Assembly (NCBI GenBank): GCA_024278285.1
Contig: JAJRTM010000008.1
Coordinates: 1 to 8,478, forward strand
Length of the DNA: 8,478 nt
Reading direction: 5' to 3'
From: Planctomycetota bacterium
GTDB taxonomy: Bacteria > Planctomycetota > Planctomycetia > Planctomycetales > Planctomycetaceae
Shown one piece after another: positions 1 through 6,674 of this stretch. A program made the position numbers and the translations under genes. The first letter of the stretch is position 1. The number at the start of each line of letters is the position of its first letter. The notes under the pieces are model-generated. The model made no database searches. It was not told the origin of the DNA and saw only the letters and a list, made by a program, of their open reading frames with translations.

Positions 1-115
1 GATATTCCAGAATCGCAGGGCCACCTCGATCTTCATATTCACCACGGGAAGCACGATCAGAAACAGTCAAAACACCAATAACTACGGGCAGAGAAGATTG
101 GTCGGGAGCAGGCAT
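1..115 (-). CDS. mogA: Molybdopterin adenylyltransferase, MogA/MoaB family (N-terminal 38 residues, cut by window edge)
   Basis: The first 38 codons read MPAPDQSSLPVVIGVLTVSD and then RASRGEYEDRGGPAILEY. The stretch from residue 13 (IGVLTVSDRASRGEYEDRGGPAI) is the opening beta strand and conserved SDRAS-G---D-GGPA segment of MogA/MoaB-type enzymes. In this family MogA adenylates molybdopterin with ATP before molybdate insertion in molybdenum cofactor synthesis in the cytoplasm. The ATG at 113..115 is chosen because an in-frame TGA lies four codons upstream and the family motif starts soon after. No clear Shine-Dalgarno sequence is visible. The gene follows the HEAT/TPR frame on the same strand with a 77-base gap that holds nothing I recognise, so co-transcription is possible. 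The rest of the gene lies outside the window. MogA and MoaB cannot be told apart from this fragment; the family call is fairly secure and the symbol less so. Confidence 0.8.
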   Translation of the reverse strand, partial: MPAPDQSSLPVVIGVLTVSDRASRGEYEDRGGPAILEY

Positions 116-192
116 ATCGATGTCGTTTCATAAGTTGAAGTAAGAAGGCAGTTTCATTCGTTGATTGATACAATTTAACTGGGACTGCGTTA

Positions 193-2343
193 TTATTTGG
201 GATTCTTTTTCCCCATTTTGATCAACAATTTTTCAAAGCGATCATGCTCTTTCAGCATTGCCAAATCGGGATCGGCAGTGGTCCATTTGACATCATCATA
301 GCCGAGCGAAATGGAGCGTTCTAATTCGTCGAGCGATTTTTCAATCAGTTGATCGATTCGTTTTTTCTGTTCTGGTTTCCCGGAAGGATGTTTTTGTAGA
401 TATTCTGCAGATCGCGAATAGGTACAAGCCACGTTATAGGCGAAGATAGGATCCTTTCCATATTCGGCATGAGCACTTTGAATCTGCATGATCGCTTCAT
501 CTATTTTTCCATTGATCGCCAGCGAGAGGGCGATGCCCGTTAACGCGGTCATGTTTTTGGGGTCCAAATCCAAAGATTTACGATAATCCCCTTCAGCCTT
601 TTCAAAGTTTTCCAACATCGAATAGGCATGCCCGCGGGAAGAGTACCAATTGGCATCCCCTGGTTCCTGCTCGATGGCAAGAGTAAGGCTTTTCACCGCT
701 TCGTCAAATCGAGACAACGTAGTTAACACTTTTCCGATTCTGCCATGCACTTTGGGCCAGTGGGAGTCAAGCTCTGCCAGTTTCTTATAATCCGCCAAGG
801 CATTTTCGTATTGAAGGAGTATTTGGTAAACAACGGCCCGCCCTTCGTAAGCCATCGGGTAGTCAGGGTCTCCTTCAATTGCCAATGTGAATTGCTTAAT
901 TGCTAACGGGTAATTACGAGCCCTTGAAGTGCTACCCGCTTGTGAAGAGAGATAGTGAACGGGAGAGCGACGATATAAATTATCCAACGCGTTGCGGGCA
1001 GCCTGGCTTGTTGTTTTAGATTTGGAATCTCGCAGCGTCACCAGAAATTTTTGCGATTCTGGTGTTGAAAGATAACCTAATGCGGTAATTAAATGGGACA
1101 GTCGGGGATCGTCGTTTTTGCAGGCGCCAATCACTTTGATTAAAATATCGACCGCTTCTTCACTGGCGGTTTCCCGTAAATAATTAGAAACGGTTGTTAC
1201 AACCTGTAAGTCTTTTGTATTCAAAGCGGTCGGGGCAAATTTCAAAAAGCGATGCTGATCGATCTTGCGAAGCGACTGCAAAACAGCAATGCGATCTGTT
1301 GACCTGTTCAAGTCAGGATAAATTTCGATAAACGCATCGAGGATTTTCTCGTCTCCAATTGTCGCCAGCGTGTTAATAATCAGTGAACGCTGCTTGTCAT
1401 CAGTCTTGAGTAACGCCAGCAAATTGGGAATCGCCTTTTGGATTTTGTGAAGTGTGATGATCTGAAATGTCTGATTATCGGGAGTTCCTTTTTCCAATTG
1501 CAGTAAAGCATAATTCTTGACGGCTTCTGTACTGATGCGGTTCGTTCGTTGAGTCAGGATTTCAAGAGACGCCGTCTGGAGTTCCTTTTCGTGGTCCTGC
1601 AATAATGCAATAAGCAACTTTTGCAAGCCGGGATGCCCGACCTCGTTCAAGGCTTTGAGGGCATCCACCTGCAAAGAAACGGGTTCCGTTTGAGCCTGTC
1701 GATAAAGTGCCTCGGCCCACCGTTTTCGCGGAAATTGGGCCAGCACTCTGATGACACGTTGTTGAAATCCGGGTGTTGTGTTCAGCAATTTCGTTTCTTT
1801 TTCATGGTACGCCAGCAGTTCCATAATCTTTTTCTGGTGAGCAGGAAAACGAGACGCTCCCAAACTGGCCAAAGCCGTTAGCGAAATTGATTCGTCCTCA
1901 GACTGTGCAGCCAACGCAAGAGTAGCTACAGCTTGGGAATCATTAAATTCCCCCAGGCAAATCAAAGCGGCTTTTTGTAATAACGGCTGTTCGTTTCGTT
2001 TCGAGATCGCAATGATCTCCGGCAACATCGCATTCGGAATTCTTGGAGCACCGTGGATCAAAGCAGCCGGCTTGGTTGAACGATCTCCCTTTTTTATTTC
2101 CTGAATCAATTCGGAGACCGGGATCGATTCGTAAACGCTTTGGGAAATAGCAATAATCGCATCATTCAGATTTTCATGCACACGTGAGGGACCACTCGCG
2201 GAAGAATAAGTTCGCGTTGTCCCGCTTGGCAAATTGGTCAGATGGATTTCCCGAATCATGGCGGGAACAAGCGGGAACTCAGACGTCAAATACGAATTCT
2301 GCGCCTTTCCCGACCAGCTTGAGAGGCAATCCGTTGCAACCAT
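193..2343 (-). CDS. HEAT-repeat and TPR protein; probably the C-terminal part of a frameshifted exported protein
   Basis: This 716-residue frame is built of helical repeats. Residues about 105-455 are HEAT-like pairs of helices (for example around LLQKAALICLGEFND and VSLQVDALKALNEVGHPGLQ). Residues about 462-640 hold at least four TPR units with the usual A-Y--RG--Y-----Y--A--DY pattern. The end (YNVACTYSRSAEY, then LERSISLGYDDVKWTTADPD, then MLKEHDRFEKLL) is a C-terminal cap I recognise from many planctomycete TPR proteins. Such repeats make protein-protein contacts; no catalytic motif is seen. The first ATG at 2343 lies inside the upstream gene, has no visible ribosome binding site, and gives no signal peptide. 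Residues 1-13 look like out-of-frame sequence, whereas natural-looking sequence starts near NSYLTSEFPLVPAMIREIHL. If it is an independent gene, the ATG at 2259 (MIREIHL) is another possible start. I favour it being the continuation of the 2286..3161 frame. Confidence 0.8.
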   Translation of the reverse strand: MVATDCLSSWSGKAQNSYLTSEFPLVPAMIREIHLTNLPSGTTRTYSSASGPSRVHENLNDAIIAISQSVYESIPVSELIQEIKKGDRSTKPAALIHGAPRIPNAMLPEIIAISKRNEQPLLQKAALICLGEFNDSQAVATLALAAQSEDESISLTALASLGASRFPAHQKKIMELLAYHEKETKLLNTTPGFQQRVIRVLAQFPRKRWAEALYRQAQTEPVSLQVDALKALNEVGHPGLQKLLIALLQDHEKELQTASLEILTQRTNRISTEAVKNYALLQLEKGTPDNQTFQIITLHKIQKAIPNLLALLKTDDKQRSLIINTLATIGDEKILDAFIEIYPDLNRSTDRIAVLQSLRKIDQHRFLKFAPTALNTKDLQVVTTVSNYLRETASEEAVDILIKVIGACKNDDPRLSHLITALGYLSTPESQKFLVTLRDSKSKTTSQAARNALDNLYRRSPVHYLSSQAGSTSRARNYPLAIKQFTLAIEGDPDYPMAYEGRAVVYQILLQYENALADYKKLAELDSHWPKVHGRIGKVLTTLSRFDEAVKSLTLAIEQEPGDANWYSSRGHAYSMLENFEKAEGDYRKSLDLDPKNMTALTGIALSLAINGKIDEAIMQIQSAHAEYGKDPIFAYNVACTYSRSAEYLQKHPSGKPEQKKRIDQLIEKSLDELERSISLGYDDVKWTTADPDLAMLKEHDRFEKLLIKMGKKNPK
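2286..2343 (-). other. Overlap of two frames, candidate frameshift joining N- and C-terminal halves of one protein
   Basis: The upstream frame stays natural-looking through SQAGRE, and the downstream frame becomes natural-looking from AQNSYL. A switch to the -1 frame in the minus-strand run GGGAAAGG (plus-strand 2304..2311) would give SQAGREKAQNSYLTSEFP and a continuous protein of about 990 residues with one signal peptide. One missing base in this run explains the break. The run does not form a canonical X_XXY_YYZ slip site in the upstream frame, so a mutation or sequencing error is more likely than programmed frameshifting. This is inference from the two translations. Confidence 0.6.
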
Positions 2344-3161
2344 TGCATTAAATGGGGTTCAACGCGAGGAGCCTTCTCTGAAAATTGTATGATGACACGC
2401 GTCATGTTTTGCGTCGCCAGTGTGACGAAATCATCAATGATTGTCCCTATGTTAATCGTGTTGATTTCTCCGCCGATGGTGCAAATAGAAATGATACCGT
2501 AAGGGCCAATCTGTTCCCGTCGCCAGCGAAGTAATGCCCGATGTTGAAGCGAAGCATCTAACGCAAATGCGAGTTGGCCGAACTTCCAGCGAAGAGTAAG
2601 ATTCGGCACATCGTTCCCGGCAGGTAATCCATGGAACACAACCCAGGAGGATGCAACTTGTCCGGCTGGGATTTTCAACAGCTCGGCAGGTTTCAATTCC
2701 GATATCGAATATTGTCGATCTCCCAGCCTGAAACTAGAAAACCGGGTTAACTCTGTTCGCTCACCAATGCGATACTCTTTTCCATTAACATGCAAACGAA
2801 TATCTTTTGTTTCCAGCTCCAAAGGGACGTCAGATTTATTGATGATCACGAGCCGTCCAACCAAAAAACGGTACTGCTTTTGACCAGAACGAAACTGAGC
2901 AAAATAAGGAGAGTCGAGCAGGCACGCGATGCCATCATCTGCAAGCGAAAATTCCGCGGGGACTGGCAACTTTAGAGTAACAAGTTCCTGCTCAATTTCT
3001 TTTAGCTCGGTTTCATATTTTGCGATCACCTTGCCATTTGTAGTTCCTGTTGCAGGAGGAAATTGATCTTCAAGCTGTTTATCCGCTTGAAGATAAGTTT
3101 CATTCAGGCAAAGCCCCACAAACAAAACCAGCAGATAACGCGAAAAGACATATCGATTCAT
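2286..3161 (-). CDS. Secreted protein of unknown function; probably the N-terminal part of the HEAT/TPR protein
   Basis: The product is 291 residues from the ATG at 3159..3161. It begins with a signal peptide: MNRYVFSRYLLVLFVGLCLN, basic then hydrophobic, with likely cleavage after LQA at residue 26, so it is exported. The cysteine at 18 lacks a proper lipobox. Residues 46-65 could form a short coiled coil. Residues 97-195 look like a beta-rich module (FLVGRLVIINKSDVPLELET, then LKIPAGQVASSWVVFHGLP). Residues 209-280 (LLRWRREQIGPYGIISICTI and following, ending near MQWLQRIASQAGRE) form a second block. I do not recognise a named family. An upstream ATG would add 15 residues before the signal peptide; the start at 3161 is preferred because GGTGG sits a few bases upstream and the signal peptide begins there. 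The last residues, RRRIRI, look like an out-of-frame tail, and the natural continuation seems to be the 193..2343 frame, reached by a -1 shift. It is read in the same direction as the Nudix gene but is separated from it by a repeat cluster. Confidence 0.75.
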   Translation of the reverse strand: MNRYVFSRYLLVLFVGLCLNETYLQADKQLEDQFPPATGTTNGKVIAKYETELKEIEQELVTLKLPVPAEFSLADDGIACLLDSPYFAQFRSGQKQYRFLVGRLVIINKSDVPLELETKDIRLHVNGKEYRIGERTELTRFSSFRLGDRQYSISELKPAELLKIPAGQVASSWVVFHGLPAGNDVPNLTLRWKFGQLAFALDASLQHRALLRWRREQIGPYGIISICTIGGEINTINIGTIIDDFVTLATQNMTRVIIQFSEKAPRVEPHLMQWLQRIASQAGRERRRIRI

Positions 3162-3223
3162 AATAACCACCCAGCACGGCTGGTCTGTTCTGACCGCCGT
3201 AACCAATAACTGTTTTTCTAGAA

Positions 3224-3275
3224 TTTGCGAGCCGTTCGCAAACTTTTACTGTTAGTAATATAACGATCAGTAAAA
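3224..3275 (-). promoter_or_regulatory. Putative promoter/operator region of the secreted repeat protein, with two dyads
   Basis: About 60-115 bases upstream of the start at 3161 there are two inverted repeats. One is TTTGCGA/TCGCAAA with a 5-base spacer (3224..3242). The other is TTTTACTG/CAGTAAAA with a 16-base spacer (3244..3251 and 3268..3275). The spacer of the second holds TATATT on the minus strand, which could be a -10 box. A regulator bound to the dyad would then cover the promoter. No convincing -35 box is visible and no known operator consensus is matched. Confidence 0.3.
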
Positions 3276-3342
3276 TAATCTGATTAGACCTGCCTTAGGG
3301 GCGTTCGAATAATAACTGTCGTATTCTTGATGTTCTATTTTC

Positions 3343-3523
3343 TTGGCTGAAGGCCAAAATCATCATAGCCTGGGGCAACGCCCCAGGAACAGATGAGTCG
3401 TCAACCTTTTGGCTGAAAGCCATAAATAAAAGCATTGAATTTGTCTTTCAGCCAAAAAGAACAATCAAACAATTTTACCTGGGGCGTTGCCCCAGGCTAT
3501 GATGAAAGAGGCCTTTGGCCAAA
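3343..3523. repeat. Nested REP-like inverted repeat cluster (family with CCTGGGGCAACGCCCCAGG core)
   Basis: The outer arms are 3343..3387 and the reverse complement of 3478..3523. Each arm has a TTGGC-RAAGGCC hairpin followed by TCATCATAG and a 19-base palindrome (3369..3387, CCTGGGGCAACGCCCCAGG; 3478..3496 on the other strand). Inside lies a second inverted repeat, CTTTTGGCTGAAAG at 3406..3419 against CTTTCAGCCAAAA(A)AG at 3445..3459, which repeats the motif of the outer ends. The cluster fills most of the 413-base gap between the Nudix gene and the secreted protein gene. It has no reading frame of its own and no target-site duplication that I can see. Confidence 0.8.
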
Positions 3524-3547
3524 CAAAATAGATAAAACCCAACAGTA

Positions 3548-3572
3548 ATTGCTCGATAATTACTCGAGCGAT
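3548..3572 (-). terminator. Possible terminator hairpin of the Nudix gene
   Basis: A 9-base-pair stem with one G-T pair and a 7-base loop (core GCTCGA/TCGAGC at 3551..3569) starts two bases after the Nudix stop codon. On the minus strand it is followed by ACTGTTGGGTTTTATC, which has only a broken T tract, so it is a weak intrinsic terminator candidate. The downstream REP-like hairpins could add to transcript end formation. Confidence 0.4.
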
Positions 3573-3574
3573 AC

Positions 3575-4105
3575 TTACGGAATTGCTGGTGGAAAATGTT
3601 GTTCCAGCAACCATAAACCCGTCAACACCCTGGCATCGATCAATTGTCCCATTTTTTTCTGATGTTCCAACCATGAAACAGCTTCGTGGCGTAAAATTGT
3701 GTGAATTATAATCGATTCGCTTTCGTCCCCACCCCCTGCTCCGGTTTGGAAGCAATCTCTCGCCAGGAACAACGTCACTGTTTCGTCGCACATTCCGGCT
3801 GAAGTGGCGTACTCCCCCAAATTCTCGAATTGCTCTGCTTCGTAACCCGTTTCTTCCCATAACTCTCTGCGAGCAGCTTTCTCCAGATCTTCCTCTTCTT
3901 CGCCAGGAATATCCCCGACCAGACCGGCTGGCATTTCAATCACATTTCGATTTACTGGCGGACGGAATTGTTCAATGAAAATCAACTCGTCATCTTTTGT
4001 CACTGTAATAATGCAAATTACTGCCCGGGCATTACAACGCCGTACGTACTCCCAACGACCAACCTTGACCATTTCCAGAAACCGTCCACAATATAATGTT
4101 TGCAT
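3575..4105 (-). CDS. Nudix hydrolase, ADP-ribose pyrophosphatase-like
   Basis: The product is 176 residues, within the usual size of ADP-ribose/nucleotide-sugar Nudix pyrophosphatases. These cytoplasmic enzymes hydrolyse nucleoside diphosphates linked to another moiety, using divalent metal. Residues 39-54 (KDDELIFIEQFRPPVNRN) carry the EQFRPP motif typical of the ADP-ribose pyrophosphatase group. MPAGLVGD then leads to the Nudix helix, whose catalytic core RRELWEETGY is intact. The segment between the Nudix glycine and the REL core (GLVGDIPGEEEEDLEKAAR) is longer than the standard GX5EX7 spacing and very acidic. The start at 4105 is supported by the typical N-terminus GRFLEMVKVGRWEYV; an internal ATG at residue 12 would cut into it. 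The gene is divergent from the rhomboid gene. The exact substrate cannot be told from sequence. Confidence 0.88.
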   Translation of the reverse strand: MQTLYCGRFLEMVKVGRWEYVRRCNARAVICIITVTKDDELIFIEQFRPPVNRNVIEMPAGLVGDIPGEEEEDLEKAARRELWEETGYEAEQFENLGEYATSAGMCDETVTLFLARDCFQTGAGGGDESESIIIHTILRHEAVSWLEHQKKMGQLIDARVLTGLWLLEQHFPPAIP

Positions 4106-4153
4106 CTATTCGCTTTCAATATGGGTGCACATTGGAGTTTGTATTTTGCCTGA

Positions 4154-4198
4154 ATATGGGTAGGGAAATTCGGTTGAGCCGAACTCCCCTACCCATAT
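4154..4198. other. Long hairpin in the divergent spacer between the Nudix and rhomboid genes
   Basis: A 45-base dyad has outer arms ATATGGGTAGGG and CCCTACCCATAT (12 of 12 pairs). Three unpaired bases on each side follow, then an inner stem TTCGG/CCGAA with a TTGAG loop. It lies about 50 bases upstream of the Nudix start and about 200 upstream of the rhomboid start. It lacks a T tract on either strand, so it is not an ordinary terminator. It may be another repeat family member or a leader structure in the Nudix transcript. Confidence 0.6.
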
Positions 4199-4297
4199 AT
4201 CCTGCCTGTTATTCGCAGTATTTCGTTGGTAAAATACTAATCAATCCAGGAAAGTAAATTCTTCTGTGAACCGGGTTCCATTTATTTCGTTAGGAAT

Positions 4298-4319
4298 GTA
4301 GGGTGCGTTGAAGCGTACC
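4298..4319 (+). repeat. Single REP-like unit with GTAG foot
   Basis: GTAG (4298..4301) is directly followed by GGTGCGTTGAAGCGTACC, an imperfect palindrome with a 6-7 base-pair stem (two G-T pairs) and a short loop. A further small hairpin, CCGCT/AGCGG, lies at 4337..4354. The rest of the 290-base spacer 4106..4395 holds no reading frame and no promoter that I can defend. Confidence 0.4.
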
Positions 4320-4395
4320 TTGCCTGTGCGTAGAGTCCGCTTGACGCCCAGCGGCAGCACTGAATAGTTACATACAGGAATGATCTGGTCGTTGC

Positions 4396-5631
4396 ATGTT
4401 TTTCTTTCTTCCGATCAATACAGATGCTCCAATTTACTACTGGCCTTACGGGACAGTCGGTATTATTGTACTCAACACGCTACTTTTTTTTCTACTGCCG
4501 AATCCGGAAGATTATGCCTTGGTACATGGAAGCGGCCTGCATCCGCTGCAATGGATCACTTCCAATTTCATTCACAGCGGTTTTCTTCACCTGTTGGGAA
4601 ACATGATATTTCTCTGGGGGTTTGGGCTAGTAGTCGAAGGGAAGCTCGGCTGGTATCGATTCATCCCTGTTTATCTGGCGATTGGAATTATTCAATGTGC
4701 ATCCGAGCAGACGATGATGCTCGGCAGTGATGGGGGCATGTCTGTTGGAGCCTCGGCTGTTATTTATGGTTTACTTGCCATGGCGATGGTTTGGGCACCG
4801 CGAAATGAATTTACTATTTTTGTATTCGCATTCTTTATTTATCGTGTTCTTGCCACGACTTTTGAACTCTCCATTCTGACCTTCGGGTTACTTTATGTCG
4901 GTAAAGAATTTTTCGTTCCGCTGTTGTTCGGTTTTCAGATGAGTAGCCAGGTGCTGCATCTCTCTGGAGCATTTACCGGTTTCGGAATTGGAATTCTGTT
5001 TCTCAAATTGAAGTGGGTCGATTGTGAAGGTTGGGATTTATTTAATGTGATGAAAAAAGATCATGGCACAACCGATTTGATTCAACATCATAACCTTTTG
5101 CCTGAAGCAGAATATAAATTGGAGTCGGTGACGAAAAAGAAGAAAAAGAAAAAAAAGGGGGCCAATATCAGCTCTCTGGAAGGAGACTTCAACGAGGATG
5201 CCGCTTCGCAGGAGTTACGCCGGGGCAAAAGCCTGGCTCGTATTCGTAAATTACTGACTCAAAAAAAGCCGAACGCTGCGTTATCGGAATATGAAAACAC
5301 AAAACAGCAATTAGGCGGTTTTGAGTTGGGCTCAACAGATTTGAAACAGCTTGGAGATGCGTTGTATCGCCAGAAACTGTTTGATCAGGCCGGGCCGATT
5401 TATGATCAATACATCACTCGCTTCCCGGAACTGGCTGATCCTGTTCGAATTAAACTGGCTGCCATTCTTATCGAAAAACAGCAACGCCCGCGAGCAGCAC
5501 TACGAACCCTGGCACCAATTGCCCCCGGAACGTTATCAGAAAGCTTAGAAAAAACACGCCTCAAAATAGAACGCAAAGCGAACCAATTAATCGAAGAAGG
5601 TGTTCTTGAACTGGAAGGAAATTCGTGGTGA
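4396..5631 (+). CDS. Rhomboid family intramembrane serine protease with C-terminal repeat-like domain
   Basis: The product is 411 residues. Residues about 18-205 form a polytopic rhomboid core. It has HSGFLHLLGN with the conserved H65-x3-N69, the catalytic serine S120 in VGASAVIYG, and the catalytic histidine H188 in VLHLSGAFTGFG. Such proteases cut membrane proteins within or near their transmembrane helices. All catalytic residues are present, so activity is expected, although the usual glycine after the serine (GASG) is alanine. A cytoplasmic-looking linker follows with eight lysines in a row (247-254). Residues about 275-400 are helical and TPR-like (AALSEYENTKQQLG, then LGDALYRQKLFDQAGPIYDQY). 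The tail probably binds partner proteins. The start at 4396 gives a complete first helix; an AGGA lies about 16 bases upstream, too far to be a strong ribosome site. It stands alone on the plus strand, divergent from the Nudix gene and convergent with argF. The lysine codons contain an in-frame A_AAA_AAG slip motif. Confidence 0.88.
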   Translation: MFFFLPINTDAPIYYWPYGTVGIIVLNTLLFFLLPNPEDYALVHGSGLHPLQWITSNFIHSGFLHLLGNMIFLWGFGLVVEGKLGWYRFIPVYLAIGIIQCASEQTMMLGSDGGMSVGASAVIYGLLAMAMVWAPRNEFTIFVFAFFIYRVLATTFELSILTFGLLYVGKEFFVPLLFGFQMSSQVLHLSGAFTGFGIGILFLKLKWVDCEGWDLFNVMKKDHGTTDLIQHHNLLPEAEYKLESVTKKKKKKKKGANISSLEGDFNEDAASQELRRGKSLARIRKLLTQKKPNAALSEYENTKQQLGGFELGSTDLKQLGDALYRQKLFDQAGPIYDQYITRFPELADPVRIKLAAILIEKQQRPRAALRTLAPIAPGTLSESLEKTRLKIERKANQLIEEGVLELEGNSW

Positions 5632-5636
5632 ATGTA

Positions 5637-5675
5637 GCAGGCCATGCACGTATAAAAAAGACCTGCCCCTTTTTA
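5637..5675 (+). terminator. Weak terminator candidate between rhomboid gene and argF
   Basis: GCAGG (5637..5641) can pair with CCTGC (5662..5666), and the latter is followed by CCC and TTTTT. The stem is only 5 base pairs with a 20-base loop. It sits in the 61-base gap between two convergent genes, where a terminator is expected. Support is mostly positional. Confidence 0.25.
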
Positions 5676-5692
5676 TTCTACTTAGGATCATT

Positions 5693-6604
5693 CTACGTCA
5701 TGAGCCAGGCGAAGACGCCGCGGGCGATGTGCATGCGATTTTCTGCCTGATCGAAGACGATGCTTTGGTCGCCATCCATAATATCGTCGGTTACTTCGAG
5801 CCCCCGTTTCGCGGGCAGGCAGTGCATGAATTTGACATCTTGCGGGGCGGCTGCAATCAGTTGAGAGTTAATTTGATACGGGGCAAAAATTTTCTTTCGA
5901 TTTTCCGTTTCCGCTTCCTGCCCCATGCTCGCCCAGACATCTGCATAAACTGCATCGGCTTGTTTAACCGCTTGGATGGGGTCGGGCTGTGTCACTAACG
6001 ATGCACCGGGAACTCGTTGGCGAATCTTATCGAAAAATGACGATTCAATCTGATAACCGTCCGGGGCACTCAACACAAAATTGACCCCCATATCTGCACA
6101 GCAGATCGCCAGCGATTTCGCCACGTTGTTGCCATCACCCAGATAGACCATCGTTTTTCCTTTCAAACTGCCGGTCGCTTCCTGCAAGGTGAGTAAATCG
6201 GTGAGCGCCTGGCAGGGGTGGTAATCGTCGGAAAGACCATTGATAACCGGGCAACTGGAGACGGCTGCGAAGTCTTCAATCAATTGATGCGAAAAAGTTC
6301 GCAGCACCACAACATCGGCAAATCGGCTGGTAACACGAGCGACATCCTCAAGCGATTCTCGCCCATGCAGACCGGCTTCTTTTTCGGTCATGAATAAACC
6401 GGAACCGCCCAGATGAATCATCGCGGCTTCAAAACTGACGCGGGTTCGCAGTGACGGCTTTTCGTAAATTTGCAGCAACACACGACCAGGCAGCGAGGGC
6501 TTTAACTGCCTCTGCTTCCATTCGGACTTTAACGTTGCAGAAAGCTCAATGATTTCTGCTGTTTGTGCCGGGGTGATATCAAAAAGTGAAAGTAAATGTT
6601 TCAT
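5693..6604 (-). CDS. argF: Ornithine carbamoyltransferase
   Basis: The 303-residue product matches the usual OTCase length. It transfers the carbamoyl group from carbamoyl phosphate to ornithine, giving citrulline, in cytoplasmic arginine synthesis, normally as a trimer. The carbamoyl-phosphate site is seen as SLRTR (51-55) in YEKPSLRTRVSFE and as HPCQ (129-132) followed by ALTDLLT. The ornithine side shows DVWASMGQE (SMG at 226-228) and HCLP (261-264) in FMHCLPAKRG. The SMG loop with HCLP supports OTCase over aspartate or N-acetylornithine transcarbamylases. The start at 6604 (MKHLLSLFDITP) is chosen by family similarity. An in-frame ATG at 6631 follows GAGAGG by only two bases, and a longer frame from a TTG at 6649 is unlikely. 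argD lies upstream on the same strand, 394 bases away across a REP pair and a hairpin, so the two are probably one transcription unit with a controlled or partly separated boundary. Confidence 0.96.
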   Translation of the reverse strand: MKHLLSLFDITPAQTAEIIELSATLKSEWKQRQLKPSLPGRVLLQIYEKPSLRTRVSFEAAMIHLGGSGLFMTEKEAGLHGRESLEDVARVTSRFADVVVLRTFSHQLIEDFAAVSSCPVINGLSDDYHPCQALTDLLTLQEATGSLKGKTMVYLGDGNNVAKSLAICCADMGVNFVLSAPDGYQIESSFFDKIRQRVPGASLVTQPDPIQAVKQADAVYADVWASMGQEAETENRKKIFAPYQINSQLIAAAPQDVKFMHCLPAKRGLEVTDDIMDGDQSIVFDQAENRMHIARGVFAWLMT

Positions 6605-6650
6605 GGACAATGCTCGAAAAAAAGAATCCATAACCTCTCTGTAATACAAA

Positions 6651-6674
6651 CAGGCCAGCGGGAAAGCCGGCCTG
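6651..6674 (-). promoter_or_regulatory. Strong hairpin upstream of argF, possible terminator or leader structure
   Basis: CAGGCC and GGCCTG close an 8-base-pair stem (one A-C mismatch, six-base loop GGGAAA on the plus strand). On the minus strand it is followed by TTTGTATTACAG. It ends 46 bases upstream of the argF ATG. It may end part of the argD transcript or structure the argF leader. The overlapping upstream sequence GAGATTTTCTC can form a small competing stem. No arginine-rich leader peptide is present. Confidence 0.45.

Noticed and set aside
2304..2311. Programmed -1 frameshift at GGGAAAGG between the two halves of the repeat protein
   Set aside because: In the upstream frame the codons are CGG GAA AGG, which do not form an X_XXY_YYZ site, so slipped tRNAs would not re-pair well. 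A deletion or sequencing error fits better.
3343..3523. CRISPR array
   Set aside because: The repeats are inverted, not regularly spaced direct repeats, and there are no spacer-like units.
3343..3523. Insertion sequence or MITE remnant
   Set aside because: No transposase fragment and no target-site duplication were visible; REP-like units explain the symmetry better, though a MITE origin is not excluded.
3465..3860. 131-residue minus-strand frame overlapping the Nudix gene
   Set aside because: It is an alternative-frame shadow of the Nudix gene extended through repeat sequence; the Nudix frame has a clear family motif.
5600..5998. Plus-strand frame opposite the 3' part of argF
   Set aside because: It is antisense to conserved OTCase motifs and has no features of its own.
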